Shown here: positions 30,065 to 40,430 of the stretch, one piece after another
Position numbering within the stretch: the first letter of the stretch is position 1
Layout: the number at the start of each line of letters is the position of its first letter
NCBI GenBank assembly: GCA_030149245.1
Contig: JASBRX010000035.1
Span: 1 to 64,000 of the forward strand
Origin: Sphingomonas bacterium
Lineage (GTDB): Bacteria; Pseudomonadota; Alphaproteobacteria; Sphingomonadales; Sphingomonadaceae
DNA length: 64,000 nt
Direction: 5' to 3'
Translations under genes and position numbers: made by a program
The notes under the pieces: generated by a model
What the model saw: only the letters and a program-made list of their open reading frames with translations
Told to the model about the DNA's origin: nothing
Database searches by the model: none

Positions 30065-31003
30065 TCAACGCGCCGCCGCCCGCGTCAACCGGTCGTTGAT
30101 CGCGAGGCCGATCCCGTCCTCCGGCACCGGCGCGACAGCGATGGCCGCCCGATCCGATGCATCCGCCCGGTGCAGCGCGTCGAACAGGCGTGCGGCGGCC
30201 TCGATCAGGTCGCCTGCCTTCGACAGCGTGTCGTCGCCCGCGACCGCGCCGAAGCCGATCAGCCACTCCCCGTCCCGCGCCTCGGTCGCGTTCAGGCGCA
30301 GCGGCTTGCGCGGGGCATAGTGGCTGGCAAGCTGGCCGGGGGCTTCAACCTTGTCGCCAGCCGCGCCGAGCCAGCGACCGATCTCCCGCTCGATCGCCTC
30401 CGCCGATACCGGACCGGGGCGCAGCAGGCGCGGTTGCGGGCCGACCGCGACGATGGTCGATTCGATCCCGCCGCTGGTCGCGCCATCGTCGATGATCAGC
30501 GGGATGCGGTCTGCGAGCGAGGCCGCAACATGCGCGGCGCGGGTGGGGCTGATGCTGCCGCTGGCATTGGCCGAGGGTGCGGCGAACGGTTTGCCGGTCG
30601 CCGCCAACAAAGCCTGCATCGCGCGGTTCTGCGGCACCCGGATCGCGACGGTGGACAGCCCGGCGGTCACCAGACCCGCAATCGGCGCATCGGGGCGCAG
30701 CGGCAGCACCAGAGTCAGCGGACCCGGCCAGAAGGCATCGGCGAGCGCGCGCGCGTCGCGGTCAAACATCGCGATGGCTTCGGCCGCGCGGCGATCCGCG
30801 ACATGGACGATCAGCGGGTTGAAACTCGGCCGCCCCTTGGCAGCATAGATGCCCGCCACTGCTTCGGCATTGGTGGCGTCGGCGGCGAGGCCATAGACCG
30901 TCTCGGTCGGAGTCGCGACGCATCCGCCCGCTGCAATGATCGCGGCGGCTTCGGCAATGGCCGCCTCGCCGTAGGGTAAGATGCGGGGATTTGGCGCGGT
31001 CAT
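30065..31003 (-). CDS. L-threonylcarbamoyladenylate synthase (Sua5/YrdC family)
   Basis: 'CVATPTETVYGLAADATNAEAVAGIYAAKGRPSFNPLIVHV', C-terminal Sua5 domain. Confidence 0.94.
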   Translation of the reverse strand: MTAPNPRILPYGEAAIAEAAAIIAAGGCVATPTETVYGLAADATNAEAVAGIYAAKGRPSFNPLIVHVADRRAAEAIAMFDRDARALADAFWPGPLTLVLPLRPDAPIAGLVTAGLSTVAIRVPQNRAMQALLAATGKPFAAPSANASGSISPTRAAHVAASLADRIPLIIDDGATSGGIESTIVAVGPQPRLLRPGPVSAEAIEREIGRWLGAAGDKVEAPGQLASHYAPRKPLRLNATEARDGEWLIGFGAVAGDDTLSKAGDLIEAAARLFDALHRADASDRAAIAVAPVPEDGIGLAINDRLTRAAAR

Positions 31004-31051
31004 TTGCCATCGCTATAGCGCGGACAAAAGCGCCGCAAGAGAGAGGACGAC

Positions 31052-32743
31052 ATGAGCTTCACCCCCGCCATCGCCGAACAGCGTTTCGTGCTGGAGCATG
31101 TCGCGCAGATTGCCGATCTGGGCGTCGAATCCGACATTCTCGACGCCGTGCTGGAAGGCGCGGGCGCGTTCGCCGCGGGCGAGTGGGCGCCGCTTGACCG
31201 CGCAGGCGACACGGTCGGCGCGAAATGGTCGCCCGAGGGCGTGACCATGCCCGACGGCTATCGCGCGGCGTATCAGGCCTATGTCGAGGGCGGCTGGGGC
31301 ACGATCGGGTCGCCGGAAGCGTTTGGCGGACAGGGCCTGCCCTTCGCGCTGTCGACCGCGGTGCTGGAGACGCTGGGCAGCGCGAATATGGGCTTTGCGC
31401 TGTGCCCGACGCTGACCGTCGGCGCGATCGAATCGCTGATGCACCACGGCACGCCCGAGCAGCAGGCGGCGTATCTGCCCAAGCTCGCGACCGGCGAATG
31501 GACCGGCACGATGAACCTGACCGAACCGCAGGCCGGATCGGACGTCGGCGCGCTCAAGACCAAGGCCGAGCCGCGCGCGGACGGCAAGTGGAGCATCAGC
31601 GGGACGAAGATTTATATCAGCTTTGGCGACCATGATCTGGCCGACAATATCGTCCATTTGGTGCTGGCGCGCACGCCGGGGGCGCCAGCGGGGACCAAGG
31701 GCATTTCGCTGTTTCTGGTGCCGAAATACCGGCTGAACGCCGATGGCACGCCGGGCGACTTCAACGATGTTCGCGTGGTATCGATCGAGCACAAGATGGG
31801 CCTCCATGCCTCCCCCACCTGTGTCTTGTCGTTCGGCGACAATGGCGATTGCATCGGCGAGCTGATCGGCCCGGAAATGGGCGGCATGCGCGCGATGTTC
31901 ACGATGATGAACAATGCGCGGCTCAACGTCGGGCTGCAGGGCGTACAGGTCGCCGAGCGCGCGACCCAGCGCGCCGTCGCCTATGCCCGCGAGCGGGTGC
32001 AGGGTGTGCGCGAAGGCAAGCCCGCGACGATCGTCGAATTCCCCGATGTCCGCCGCATGCTGATGCGGATGAAGGCGCAGACGATGGCGGCGCGCGCCCT
32101 CGTCTACCTGGCGGCGGCGCAGGTCGACCGCGCCAATGCCGGCGACGCAGCGGCGCGCGCGCTGCTCGACCTGCTCACCCCGCTCGCGAAGGCGCATGGC
32201 ACCGATATCGGGTGCGAAGTGACCAGCATCGGCATCCAGGTGCATGGCGGCATGGGCTATATCGAGGAGACCGGCGCGGCCCAGCATTTCCGCGACGCGC
32301 GCATCACCCCGATCTATGAAGGCACCAACGGCATCCAGGCCGCCGATCTGATCGGGCGCAAGCTCAACATGGATGGCGGCGCGACGCTGATGACGCTGCT
32401 CGCGCGGATGAAGGCCGACGCGCAGGATTCCGGGCTGATCGCACTGATCGATGCGTGCGCTGAGGTAACGCAGCATATGCTTGCGAGTGAGATGGATGAC
32501 CGGCTGGCGGGCAGCTACCCGTTCCTGACGATGCTTTCGGTCGCGGTATGCGGCTGGCTGATGGAAACGCAGGGCCGGATCGCGGCCGGGGCCGAGGGCG
32601 ACCCCGCATTTCTGGCGATGAAGGCCGCGGCGGCGCGCTTCTATGTTGCGCAGGTGGTGCCGGAGGCGATGGGGCTGAAGGCTGCGGCGATGGCGAGCGC
32701 GGAGGTCCTGTATGTGGTTCAAGCGGACACCTTCGCCGCCTAG
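31052..32743 (+). CDS. Acyl-CoA dehydrogenase
   Basis: 'MNLTEPQAGSDVGALKTKAEPRADGKWSISGTKIYIS', 'QVHGGMGYIEETGAAQHFRDARITPIYEGTNGIQAADLIGRKL'. Confidence 0.95.
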   Translation: MSFTPAIAEQRFVLEHVAQIADLGVESDILDAVLEGAGAFAAGEWAPLDRAGDTVGAKWSPEGVTMPDGYRAAYQAYVEGGWGTIGSPEAFGGQGLPFALSTAVLETLGSANMGFALCPTLTVGAIESLMHHGTPEQQAAYLPKLATGEWTGTMNLTEPQAGSDVGALKTKAEPRADGKWSISGTKIYISFGDHDLADNIVHLVLARTPGAPAGTKGISLFLVPKYRLNADGTPGDFNDVRVVSIEHKMGLHASPTCVLSFGDNGDCIGELIGPEMGGMRAMFTMMNNARLNVGLQGVQVAERATQRAVAYARERVQGVREGKPATIVEFPDVRRMLMRMKAQTMAARALVYLAAAQVDRANAGDAAARALLDLLTPLAKAHGTDIGCEVTSIGIQVHGGMGYIEETGAAQHFRDARITPIYEGTNGIQAADLIGRKLNMDGGATLMTLLARMKADAQDSGLIALIDACAEVTQHMLASEMDDRLAGSYPFLTMLSVAVCGWLMETQGRIAAGAEGDPAFLAMKAAAARFYVAQVVPEAMGLKAAAMASAEVLYVVQADTFAA

Positions 32744-33184
32744 CCCAGCGTTCGAGATCGGTGCCGCGCCGCTGGAGCGGCTGCGGCGCTGGTTCGAGCG
32801 GGAGGATATATCGGTCGCACCCGCAACGGCTGACCAGATTGCCGATCTGGAGCGGCGGTGCGACGTCGCGCTGCCGGACTCATTCCGCACCTATCTCAGT
32901 ACGCTCGCCCCGCTGAGGAGAACTGGGATGCAGAGATGGGCAATTGGTGGCCGATCGAGCGAATCCGGACCGTGCCCCAGGAGGTCGACTGGGGTGAGGC
33001 TGCGCACGCCCAATATCTGGTCTTCGCCGATTACAGCATCTGGTGCTGGGCCTGGGCGATCGCATGCACCGATGACGCGAATCGGGGTCGCATCATCGTC
33101 CTTGGCGCGGGCGAGAAGTTTGTCGCCGACAGCTTTGACGCGTTTGTCGACAAATACCTGACCGATAACATCTCGGTCTGCTGA
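32712..33184 (+). pseudogene. SMI1/KNR4-like protein with a 1-nt frameshift near 32908-32911
   Basis: Frame 1: ...RRWFEREDISVAPATADQIADLERRCDVALPDSFRTYLSTLAP; frame 2 continues AEENWDAEMGNWWPIERIRTV...VFADYSIWCWAWAIA...; adding one C to the CCCC run joins them. Confidence 0.75.
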
Positions 33185-33187
33185 TCC

Positions 33188-33544
33188 TTACGCGATCTCG
33201 CGGTCCAGCAGTTCGTGGGCGCTAAGGCCCAGCAGCGCGATATGGTCGCGCACCTTGGGCCAGTAGCCGGTCAGGAAACGCTCACGCTCGGCCAGTTTCA
33301 GCCGTTCGACCGCGCCGGGCAGGACGAACATGCCGACGCCGCGGCGCACCTCGACATAGCCGTCGTCCTGAAAGCTCTGATACGCCTTGGCCACCGTCAG
33401 CGGGTTGGCGCCATGTTCGGCGGCGAGCGCGCGCACCGATGGCAATTGGTCCCCCGCCCGATACTCGCCACGCAGAATCGCGGTCGCGATGCTGGCGCGC
33501 AGCTTCAGGTAAACCGGGCTGTCTTCGTGTTCGAGTGCTGTCAT
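33188..33544 (-). CDS. GntR family transcriptional regulator (short, YtrA-like)
   Basis: 'PVYLKLRASIATAILRGEYRAGDQLPSVRALAAEHGANPLTVAKAYQSFQDDGYVEVRRGVGMFV'. Confidence 0.9.
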   Translation of the reverse strand: MTALEHEDSPVYLKLRASIATAILRGEYRAGDQLPSVRALAAEHGANPLTVAKAYQSFQDDGYVEVRRGVGMFVLPGAVERLKLAERERFLTGYWPKVRDHIALLGLSAHELLDREIA

Positions 33545-33614
33545 GCTGCCTTAATACAGCACGGGGGATTAAAGTTCCACCCCCAATGCGGTTTCTACTG
33601 AAACCGTCCGGCGC

Positions 33615-34196
33615 TTAAGCTACCCAATTCGACACGATTGCGTCGAGATCGGGACGAGGGCGTTCCTCCAGCGGCTTGGACTGGGTGCCGATATAGACGA
33701 AGCCCGCGATCCGTTCCGGCTCCGCTCCAAACAGGTTGCGCACCGCATCGCTGAACGTGGGCCAGCCGGTCAGCCAATTCGCCGCGAACCCATGCGCATG
33801 CGTAGCGTGGAGCAGGTTCATCGTTGCCGCACCCACCGACAATTCCTGTTCCCATAGCGGGATATGGCTACCGACCTTGGGCGAAAAGAGGACGACCACC
33901 AACGTCGGGGATTGCCGTGCAAACTGTTCCATTGTCTGGATTTCGAGCGCCGAGGCGGTCGGTCGCTCGGCGCGATAGGCATCGACCAGCCGCGCAGCAA
34001 AGGCGTCGCGCGCCTCGGTCGGCACCACCACGAAGCGCCACGGGGCGAGCTTGCCATGATCGGGCGTGCGCGCTGCGATCGCGAGGATGTCGCGCAGTTG
34101 CGCCGCGTCCGGGCCGGGCGCGATCAGGTCGCGCGCCTTGCCCGAGCGGCGCGTGCGCAGCAGCGACAGCGGGGTGGTGGTGTCGTTGAAGGTCAT
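33615..34196 (-). CDS. Nitroreductase family protein
   Basis: 'LLRTRRSGKARDLIAPGPDAAQLRDILAIAARTPDHGKLAPWRFVVV'. Confidence 0.9.
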   Translation of the reverse strand: MTFNDTTTPLSLLRTRRSGKARDLIAPGPDAAQLRDILAIAARTPDHGKLAPWRFVVVPTEARDAFAARLVDAYRAERPTASALEIQTMEQFARQSPTLVVVLFSPKVGSHIPLWEQELSVGAATMNLLHATHAHGFAANWLTGWPTFSDAVRNLFGAEPERIAGFVYIGTQSKPLEERPRPDLDAIVSNWVA

Positions 34197-34407
34197 GACC
34201 GCCCGTTAGCCGCTCCAACCCAGCGCGCCAAGCATTTTTGCGAACGGTTCGCAACTCTGTGGGGCACAAGTCTGGTTACCTATGTGACAATCAGGCTTCA
34301 CATGCGGGTGTTTGCCGCTAGTCTCCCGGCCCAGCCATCGGCCCTGCACGCATGGGGCCGAACCGAAGATCGACATAAGGGGTTCGACCTTGCCGTATTT
34401 TAAAGAC

Positions 34408-36021
34408 ATGGCCCTGTGGGCCGAGGCCGAATGGATCGCCGTCATCGCGACGGTGCTGCTGTTCGTGTTCCTCGGCGCGGGTGCGCTGATCGCCGCCAGC
34501 AAAAAGCCGGAATTCGCGGGCCATCCCAAGGGCCTGTACATGCTGTTCTTCGCCGAGATGTGGGAGCGTTTCTCCTATTACGGCATGCGCGCCATCCTGA
34601 TTTTCTACCTGACCCAGCACTGGCTGTTCAGCGACGGCAAGTCGAACCTGATCTATGGTGCCTATACCTCGCTGGTGTACATCACGCCGGTGCTCGGCGG
34701 CTATATCGCCGACCGCTATCTGGGTCAGCGCAAGGCGGTCGTGTTCGGCGGCCTGCTGCTCGCTGCGGGCCATACGCTGATGGCGGTTGAAGGTACTGGC
34801 GGCCAGAGCGACCCGACGATCAACGTCTTCTGGGCCGCGCTCGCCTTCATCATCGTGGGGTCAGGCTTCCTCAAAGCCAACATCTCGGTGATGGTCGGCC
34901 AGCTCTACAGCCTGACTGACACTCGCCGCGACGCGGCCTACACGATCTTCTACATGGGCATTAACGTCGGCGCCGCGCTCGGCACGATCATGGTCGCCTA
35001 TCTCGGCCAGACAATCGGCTGGGGCTATGGCTTCGGCCTTGCCGGTATCGGCATGCTCGCCGGCCTCATTGTGTTCGTGCTCGGCAAGGCGTCGCTCAAG
35101 GGCGCGGGCGAAGCCCCTGCCCCGCTCGCACGCTCGAAGGAAATGCTGCTTTATGGCGTCGGTCTGGCGTCGGTGGCGGTGATCTGGGCACTGGTCCAAT
35201 ATCAGGACGTGATTCAGGGCCTGCTCGCCGTGTCGGGCGTCGCGCTGCTTGGCTATGTTCTTTACGAGAGCTTCAAGCTGGAAAAGGAACCGCGCGAGCG
35301 CATGTTCGCGATCCTGTTCCTGATCTCGCTCAACCCGCTGTTCTGGGGCCTGTTTGAACAGGCGGGCGGGTCGATGAACCTGTTCACCAACGCCTATGTC
35401 GATCGCGGCGGGGTGCCGGCCGGCATCTTCCAGTCGATCAACCCGATCTACATCATCCTGCTCGCACCGCTGTTCGCGGGGCTGTGGCAGTGGCTGGGCA
35501 AGCGCAACATGGAGCCCTCGGCTCCGGCCAAGTTCGGCCTGGCGCTGGCGCAGATGGGTCTCGCCAATCTCGTCCTTGTCTGGGGCGCGCAGGCGTGGGG
35601 AATCGCGGCGATGACGCCGGTGTTCCTGGTGTTCGCCTATTATTTCTTCGCCACCACCGCTGAGCTCTGCCTCTCGCCGGTCGGCCTGTCGGCGATGAAC
35701 CGGCTTGCGCCCAAGTTCCTCGCCTCGCTGATCATGGGTGCGTGGTTCTACATGACCGCGGTCGGCAATTTCGTCGCGGGCAAGATCGGCGAAGCCACCG
35801 GCGGCCATGACGGCCAGATGACCAAGGACGGGCTGCTCGACATCTATGGCCTGTTCGGCTGGATCTCGATCGGAGCCGCGGTCGCGGTGCTGCTGGTCTC
35901 GCCGCTGGTGAAGAAGTGGATGCACCTCGACACATTGCGCAACGATGACGATCTGGCGGGCACGGCGGAACTCGCTGAGCCGCAGGCGCCGGGCGTGCAT
36001 CTGGACGGCGAGAAGCGCTGA
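34408..36021 (+). CDS. POT-family proton-dependent oligopeptide transporter
   Basis: 'GHPKGLYMLFFAEMWERFSYYGMRAILIFYLTQ', multi-TM, 'FYMGINVGAALG'. Confidence 0.94.
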   Translation: MALWAEAEWIAVIATVLLFVFLGAGALIAASKKPEFAGHPKGLYMLFFAEMWERFSYYGMRAILIFYLTQHWLFSDGKSNLIYGAYTSLVYITPVLGGYIADRYLGQRKAVVFGGLLLAAGHTLMAVEGTGGQSDPTINVFWAALAFIIVGSGFLKANISVMVGQLYSLTDTRRDAAYTIFYMGINVGAALGTIMVAYLGQTIGWGYGFGLAGIGMLAGLIVFVLGKASLKGAGEAPAPLARSKEMLLYGVGLASVAVIWALVQYQDVIQGLLAVSGVALLGYVLYESFKLEKEPRERMFAILFLISLNPLFWGLFEQAGGSMNLFTNAYVDRGGVPAGIFQSINPIYIILLAPLFAGLWQWLGKRNMEPSAPAKFGLALAQMGLANLVLVWGAQAWGIAAMTPVFLVFAYYFFATTAELCLSPVGLSAMNRLAPKFLASLIMGAWFYMTAVGNFVAGKIGEATGGHDGQMTKDGLLDIYGLFGWISIGAAVAVLLVSPLVKKWMHLDTLRNDDDLAGTAELAEPQAPGVHLDGEKR

Positions 36022-36044
36022 ACATCTGAAACCGGGAGGGGGAA

Positions 36045-36740
36045 ATGGGACTGTTGATCGCGGCCTGTGCGGCGTTTCTGGGCACCCATTTCCTCCTCTC
36101 CCACCCGTTGCGAAAGCCGCTGGTCGACGCTGTCGGCGAGCGGCTTTTTCTTGGGATCTACTCGCTGGTCGCGTTCGCCACGCTGGGCTGGATGGCGCAT
36201 GTCTATGGGCGGATGCCCGACGCAGCCCCGCTCTGGGCGGTCGGTGACGGCCTGTGGGGCGTGGCGAGCGCGATCATGTTGCTCGCTTCGGTGCTGTTCG
36301 TCGGATCGCTGATCGGCAATCCCGCTCTTCCGGACCCGACCGGCAAACCCAAGGCCGTGCCGCGCCCGCGCGGGGTGTTCGCGATCACCCGCCATCCGAT
36401 GATGTGGAGCTTTGGCCTATGGGCGGTGGCGCACATCCTGGTCTTTCCGCAGCCGGCGCAGATCGTGCTGGCGGGCAGTATCGGCCTGCTCGCTTTGGTC
36501 GGCGCAGCGTTACAGGATGGAAAGAAACGGCGGCTCCAGCCCGATTTCTGGCCGCGCTGGCAGGGGGTGACGAGTTACTGGCCGTTCGTCGCGGTCGCAC
36601 AGGGCCGTGCGCAGGGCGCTGCGGCATGGCCCGGCACCATCGCCACCGTCGGGGGCTCGCTCCTGTGGCTCGGCGCGACCTGGGCGCATCTGCCGCTGGC
36701 GGATATGCCGGCCGGTATCTGGCGCTGGGTCGGCGGCTGA
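36045..36740 (+). CDS. NnrU family membrane protein
   Basis: 'FLGTHFLLSHPLRKPLVDAVGERLFLGIYSLVAFATLGWM...RGVFAITRHPMMWSFGLWAVAHILV'. Confidence 0.88.
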   Translation: MGLLIAACAAFLGTHFLLSHPLRKPLVDAVGERLFLGIYSLVAFATLGWMAHVYGRMPDAAPLWAVGDGLWGVASAIMLLASVLFVGSLIGNPALPDPTGKPKAVPRPRGVFAITRHPMMWSFGLWAVAHILVFPQPAQIVLAGSIGLLALVGAALQDGKKRRLQPDFWPRWQGVTSYWPFVAVAQGRAQGAAAWPGTIATVGGSLLWLGATWAHLPLADMPAGIWRWVGG

Positions 36741-36854
36741 TCGGTTAGATTCCCCGCGCAACCAATTCGTTTCGCGTGTGTTCCAACACGGATGCTTACA
36801 ATTTGCGACACTCTTTTGGTGGACGCGCCGAAGGGCGCTGGCCATTTTCGGGGC

Positions 36855-38345
36855 ATGATGGTTCGTCCCCTTCTGATGCTCGGCATCGCCGCGCTTTCGC
36901 TCGCCGGGTGCGCTGCGGGTCCCGATTACCGGCCGAGCACGGCTACCGAACTCGGCGTCCCGCCCGCTTTCTCGGTCGCGGCGGACCAGCAGGCGCAGGC
37001 TGACCTCAAGCGCTGGTGGACCGCGTTCAACGATCCGATGCTGACCGGGCTGGTCGAGCAGGCGGCGGGCCAGAATCTCGACGTGGCGCAGGCGGTCACA
37101 CGGCTGCGGCAGGCGCGTGAGGCGTTGGTCCAGTCGCGCGCGTCGCTCCTCCCGTCGGTCAGCGCAGGCGGCAGCGCGTCGCGCAGTGAACCGATCCGCG
37201 GCACGAGCACGCAGGTCACCCTTCCCGACGGCACCGTCACGACGGTATCGCAGGGCGGCAGCACCAGCTTCTCGCTCGGCGGCGACGTAAACTATCAAGT
37301 TGACCTGTTCGGCGGCGTGCGGCGCGGGGTCGAGGCGAGCCGCGCGCAGCTCGAGGCGTCGGGCTACAGCTATGCCGCGACATTGGTGTCGATTCAGGGC
37401 GAGATCGCGCGCAACTACATCCTCGCCCGCGCCGCGCAGGCACAGCTCGCCAATGCGCGCGAGAGCCTGACCATTCAGGACGACAATCTGGAGATTGCGG
37501 GCTTCCGGGTGCAGGCGGGTCTCGTCTCCTCGCTCGATCAGGAACAGGCGCGCGCAACCCGCGCTCAGACCGCCGCGTCGATCCCGTCGATCGAGGCGAG
37601 CTATAACAGCGCCGTCTCGCGCCTCGGCGTGCTGACCGGACAGGCACCTGGCGCGCTCAAGGCACAGATGGAGGCGGTGCGCCCGATCCCGCAGGGGCCG
37701 GAGCGGATCACCGTCGGCATCCCCGCCGATACGCTGCGCCAGCGGCCCGATGTGCGCCTCGCCGAACGCAACCTCGCCGCCGCCGTGGCGCAGATCGGGG
37801 TGTCGGAAGCGCAGCTTTTCCCGCAGCTGTCGCTCGGCGGCAGCATCGATGCCGGGGCGGGCAGCATCAGCAGCCTGTTCGACGTCATCACCGGCCGCGT
37901 CTTCGCCAGCATCGCCCAGACAATCTTCGACGCCGGGCGCTCCCGCGCGCAGGTCCGATCGGCCCAAGCGGCGGCGGATGGGGCTTTCTACGCCTATAAG
38001 CAGACCGTGCTGATCGGGATCGAAGAGGTCGAGAACGCCGTCGTCGCGCTCCAGGCCGCGCAGGCGCGCGAACGCGAATTCGCCATCGCGCTCGACGCTG
38101 CCAATAACAGCGCGATCCTGTCGCGCAGCTCGTACCGCGCCGGCCTCGCCGATTTCCTGACGCTGAGCCAGGCAGAGGCGTCGCTGGTGTCCGCGCGCAA
38201 CGGCCTCAATCAGGCGCGATCGGACAAGGCGAATGCGCTGATCCAGCTGTACCTCGCGCTCGGCGGCGGCTGGGACGCCGCGACCGCGCCGACGCCTGAC
38301 ACCGTCACCGCCCCTCCCCCTGTTTCTGGAACCGGAACCGATTGA
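36855..38345 (+). CDS. Outer membrane efflux lipoprotein (NodT/OprM-type)
   Basis: Lipobox 'LGIAALSLAGCAAGPDYRPS'; OEP domains 'LRQRPDVRLAERNLAAAVAQIGVSEAQLFPQLSLGG'. Confidence 0.93.
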   Translation: MMVRPLLMLGIAALSLAGCAAGPDYRPSTATELGVPPAFSVAADQQAQADLKRWWTAFNDPMLTGLVEQAAGQNLDVAQAVTRLRQAREALVQSRASLLPSVSAGGSASRSEPIRGTSTQVTLPDGTVTTVSQGGSTSFSLGGDVNYQVDLFGGVRRGVEASRAQLEASGYSYAATLVSIQGEIARNYILARAAQAQLANARESLTIQDDNLEIAGFRVQAGLVSSLDQEQARATRAQTAASIPSIEASYNSAVSRLGVLTGQAPGALKAQMEAVRPIPQGPERITVGIPADTLRQRPDVRLAERNLAAAVAQIGVSEAQLFPQLSLGGSIDAGAGSISSLFDVITGRVFASIAQTIFDAGRSRAQVRSAQAAADGAFYAYKQTVLIGIEEVENAVVALQAAQAREREFAIALDAANNSAILSRSSYRAGLADFLTLSQAEASLVSARNGLNQARSDKANALIQLYLALGGGWDAATAPTPDTVTAPPPVSGTGTD

Positions 38346-39727
38346 TGGCCGACGCTGCAACTCCGAAGCTCGACGAATTTCTGGGCGCCAAGACCGTGCC
38401 CGCGTGGCGGCGTTATCTGAAATGGATCGTGCTTGGCGTGATCGCGATCATCGCAATCTTCGCCCTGTCGCGGCTGTTCGGCGGTGATGCGGAAGCCGGT
38501 TATGCGACCCGCGCGGTGGAGCGCGGCGCGCTGACCGTCACCGTTTCGGCCACGGGCAAGCTGACCCCGACCAACCAAGTGCAGGTCGGTTCCGAACTGT
38601 CCGGCCTGATCACGCGCGTGCTGGTCGACGTCAATGATCGCGTCACGGCGGGTCAGCCGCTCGCACTGATCGATCCCGAGCGGCTCGACGATGCCATTAC
38701 CCAGGCGCGCGCATCGGTCGCGGCGGCACAGGCGACGGTCGCACAGAATCAGGCGACCTTGGTCGAGGCGCAGAGCCAGCTCGCACGGTTCGAGGAAGTC
38801 AGCCGCCTGTCCGGCGGGCGCGTCCCGGCCAAGACCGAACTCGACAATGCCCGTGCGGCGGTTGCCCGCGCGGTCGCGACGGTGCGCGCCAGCCAGGCGC
38901 AGGTCACCTCGCAACAGGCGGCGCTCCGCTCGGCCGTGACGCAGCGGAACAAGGCGATCGTCCGCTCGCCGGTCAACGGCGTGGTGCTCGCGCGCCAGGT
39001 CGAACCGGGCCAGACCGTCGCGGCATCGTTCAATACGCCCACGCTGTTCGTGATCGCCGAAGATTTGAGCGCGATGGAGCTGGAGGTCGCGATCGACGAG
39101 GCCGATGTCGGTCAGGTCAAGCAGGGCCAGCGCGCCAGCTTTACCGTCGACGCCTTTCCCGGTCAGACCTTCCCGGCGGTGATCCAGCGCGTCGATGTCG
39201 GATCGAACCTGTCGGCGCAGACTAGCACGACCACGACCACCAGCACCACGGCGCAGGTCGTGTCCTATGGCGCGACGCTGTCGGTCGCCAATCCGGAGCA
39301 GAAGCTGCGTCCCGGCATGACCGCAACGGCGGAGATCGTGACGCTGCAGAAGAACAACGTCCTGCTCGTCCCCAATGCCGCGCTGCGCTTCACGCCCAGC
39401 ACGGGCGGGCAGGAGGCCGCGAAGGGCGGCATCTCGGGCGCCCTTGTTCCCAGTCGTCGACGCCGCGGCGGGGACAATGAGAAGGCTGCGACGATCTCCC
39501 GCGGCGCCAAGCAGACGGTGTATGTGAAGGGCGAGGACGGCCAGCCGCGTGCGATCGAGGTCACCACCGGCGACACCAACGGCCAGGTCACCGAAATACT
39601 GTCGGGCGATCTGAAGCCGGGCATGGAGGTCATCACCGGCCAGTTCGCGGGCGAGAGTTCGGGCAGCAGCAAGCGCTCCGGCGGCGGTTCGGGCGGACAG
39701 CGCAAGGCGGGGGCATCGGGTGGCTGA
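38345..39727 (+). CDS. MacA-like periplasmic adaptor subunit
   Basis: 'LTVTVSATGKLTPTNQVQVGSELSGLITRVLVDVNDRVTAGQPLALIDPERL'; start overlaps upstream stop (TGATG). Confidence 0.92.
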   Translation: MADAATPKLDEFLGAKTVPAWRRYLKWIVLGVIAIIAIFALSRLFGGDAEAGYATRAVERGALTVTVSATGKLTPTNQVQVGSELSGLITRVLVDVNDRVTAGQPLALIDPERLDDAITQARASVAAAQATVAQNQATLVEAQSQLARFEEVSRLSGGRVPAKTELDNARAAVARAVATVRASQAQVTSQQAALRSAVTQRNKAIVRSPVNGVVLARQVEPGQTVAASFNTPTLFVIAEDLSAMELEVAIDEADVGQVKQGQRASFTVDAFPGQTFPAVIQRVDVGSNLSAQTSTTTTTSTTAQVVSYGATLSVANPEQKLRPGMTATAEIVTLQKNNVLLVPNAALRFTPSTGGQEAAKGGISGALVPSRRRRGGDNEKAATISRGAKQTVYVKGEDGQPRAIEVTTGDTNGQVTEILSGDLKPGMEVITGQFAGESSGSSKRSGGGSGGQRKAGASGG

Positions 39728-40430
39728 TCCGATCATCCGCCTGCGCGGCGTCACCAAAACCTATGGCGAGGGGCCGACCGCGTTTCAGGCGCTGAAGCGC
39801 GTCGATCTCGACATCGAACAGGGCGATTTCGTCGCGGTGATGGGGCCGTCGGGATCGGGCAAGTCGACCACGATGAACATCCTGGGTTGCCTCGACGTGC
39901 CGACGCGCGGGCAATTCCTGTTCAAGGGCGTGCATGTCGAGGCGCTCGACCGCGACCAGCGCGCATTGCTGCGGCGCCGCTATCTCGGCTTCGTGTTTCA
40001 GGGCTTCAACCTGCTCAGCCGCACCAGCGCGCTGGAGAATGTCGAACTGCCCCTGCTCTATCGCGGCGAGGACAAGAAGACGCGGCACAAGCTGGGCATG
40101 GCGGCGCTGGAAAAGGTCGGGCTCGACCGCTGGTGGGATCACACCCCCGCTGAGCTCTCGGGCGGGCAGCAACAGCGCGTCGCGATCGCCCGCGCGATCG
40201 TGACCAGTCCCGACGTGCTGCTCGCCGACGAACCGACCGGCAACCTCGATTCGGAGCGGTCGGTGGAGATCATGAAATTGCTCACCCAGCTCAATCAGGA
40301 AAGCGGGATCACCGTGCTGATGGTGACGCACGAGCCGGACATGGCCGCCTTTGCCCGCACCATCGTCCATTTCAAGGATGGACTGGTCGAGCGGATCGAG
40401 TCCGGTGCGCGGGCGGGGGTTGGCGCCTGA
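39720..40430 (+). CDS. MacB/LolD-type ABC transporter ATP-binding protein
   Basis: Walker A '[15 protein letters not shown]', signature '[15 protein letters not shown]', Walker B '[12 protein letters not shown]'. Confidence 0.95.
   Translation: MADPIIRLRGVTKTYGEGPTAFQALKRVDLDIEQGDFVAVMGPSGSGKSTTMNILGCLDVPTRGQFLFKGVHVEALDRDQRALLRRRYLGFVFQGFNLLSRTSALENVELPLLYRGEDKKTRHKLGMAALEKVGLDRWWDHTPAELSGGQQQRVAIARAIVTSPDVLLADEPTGNLDSERSVEIMKLLTQLNQESGITVLMVTHEPDMAAFARTIVHFKDGLVERIESGARAGVGA

Noticed and set aside
31013-32890. 625-aa minus-strand ORF opposite the acyl-CoA dehydrogenase
   Set aside because: Antisense shadow ORF; composition typical of spurious GC-rich frames.
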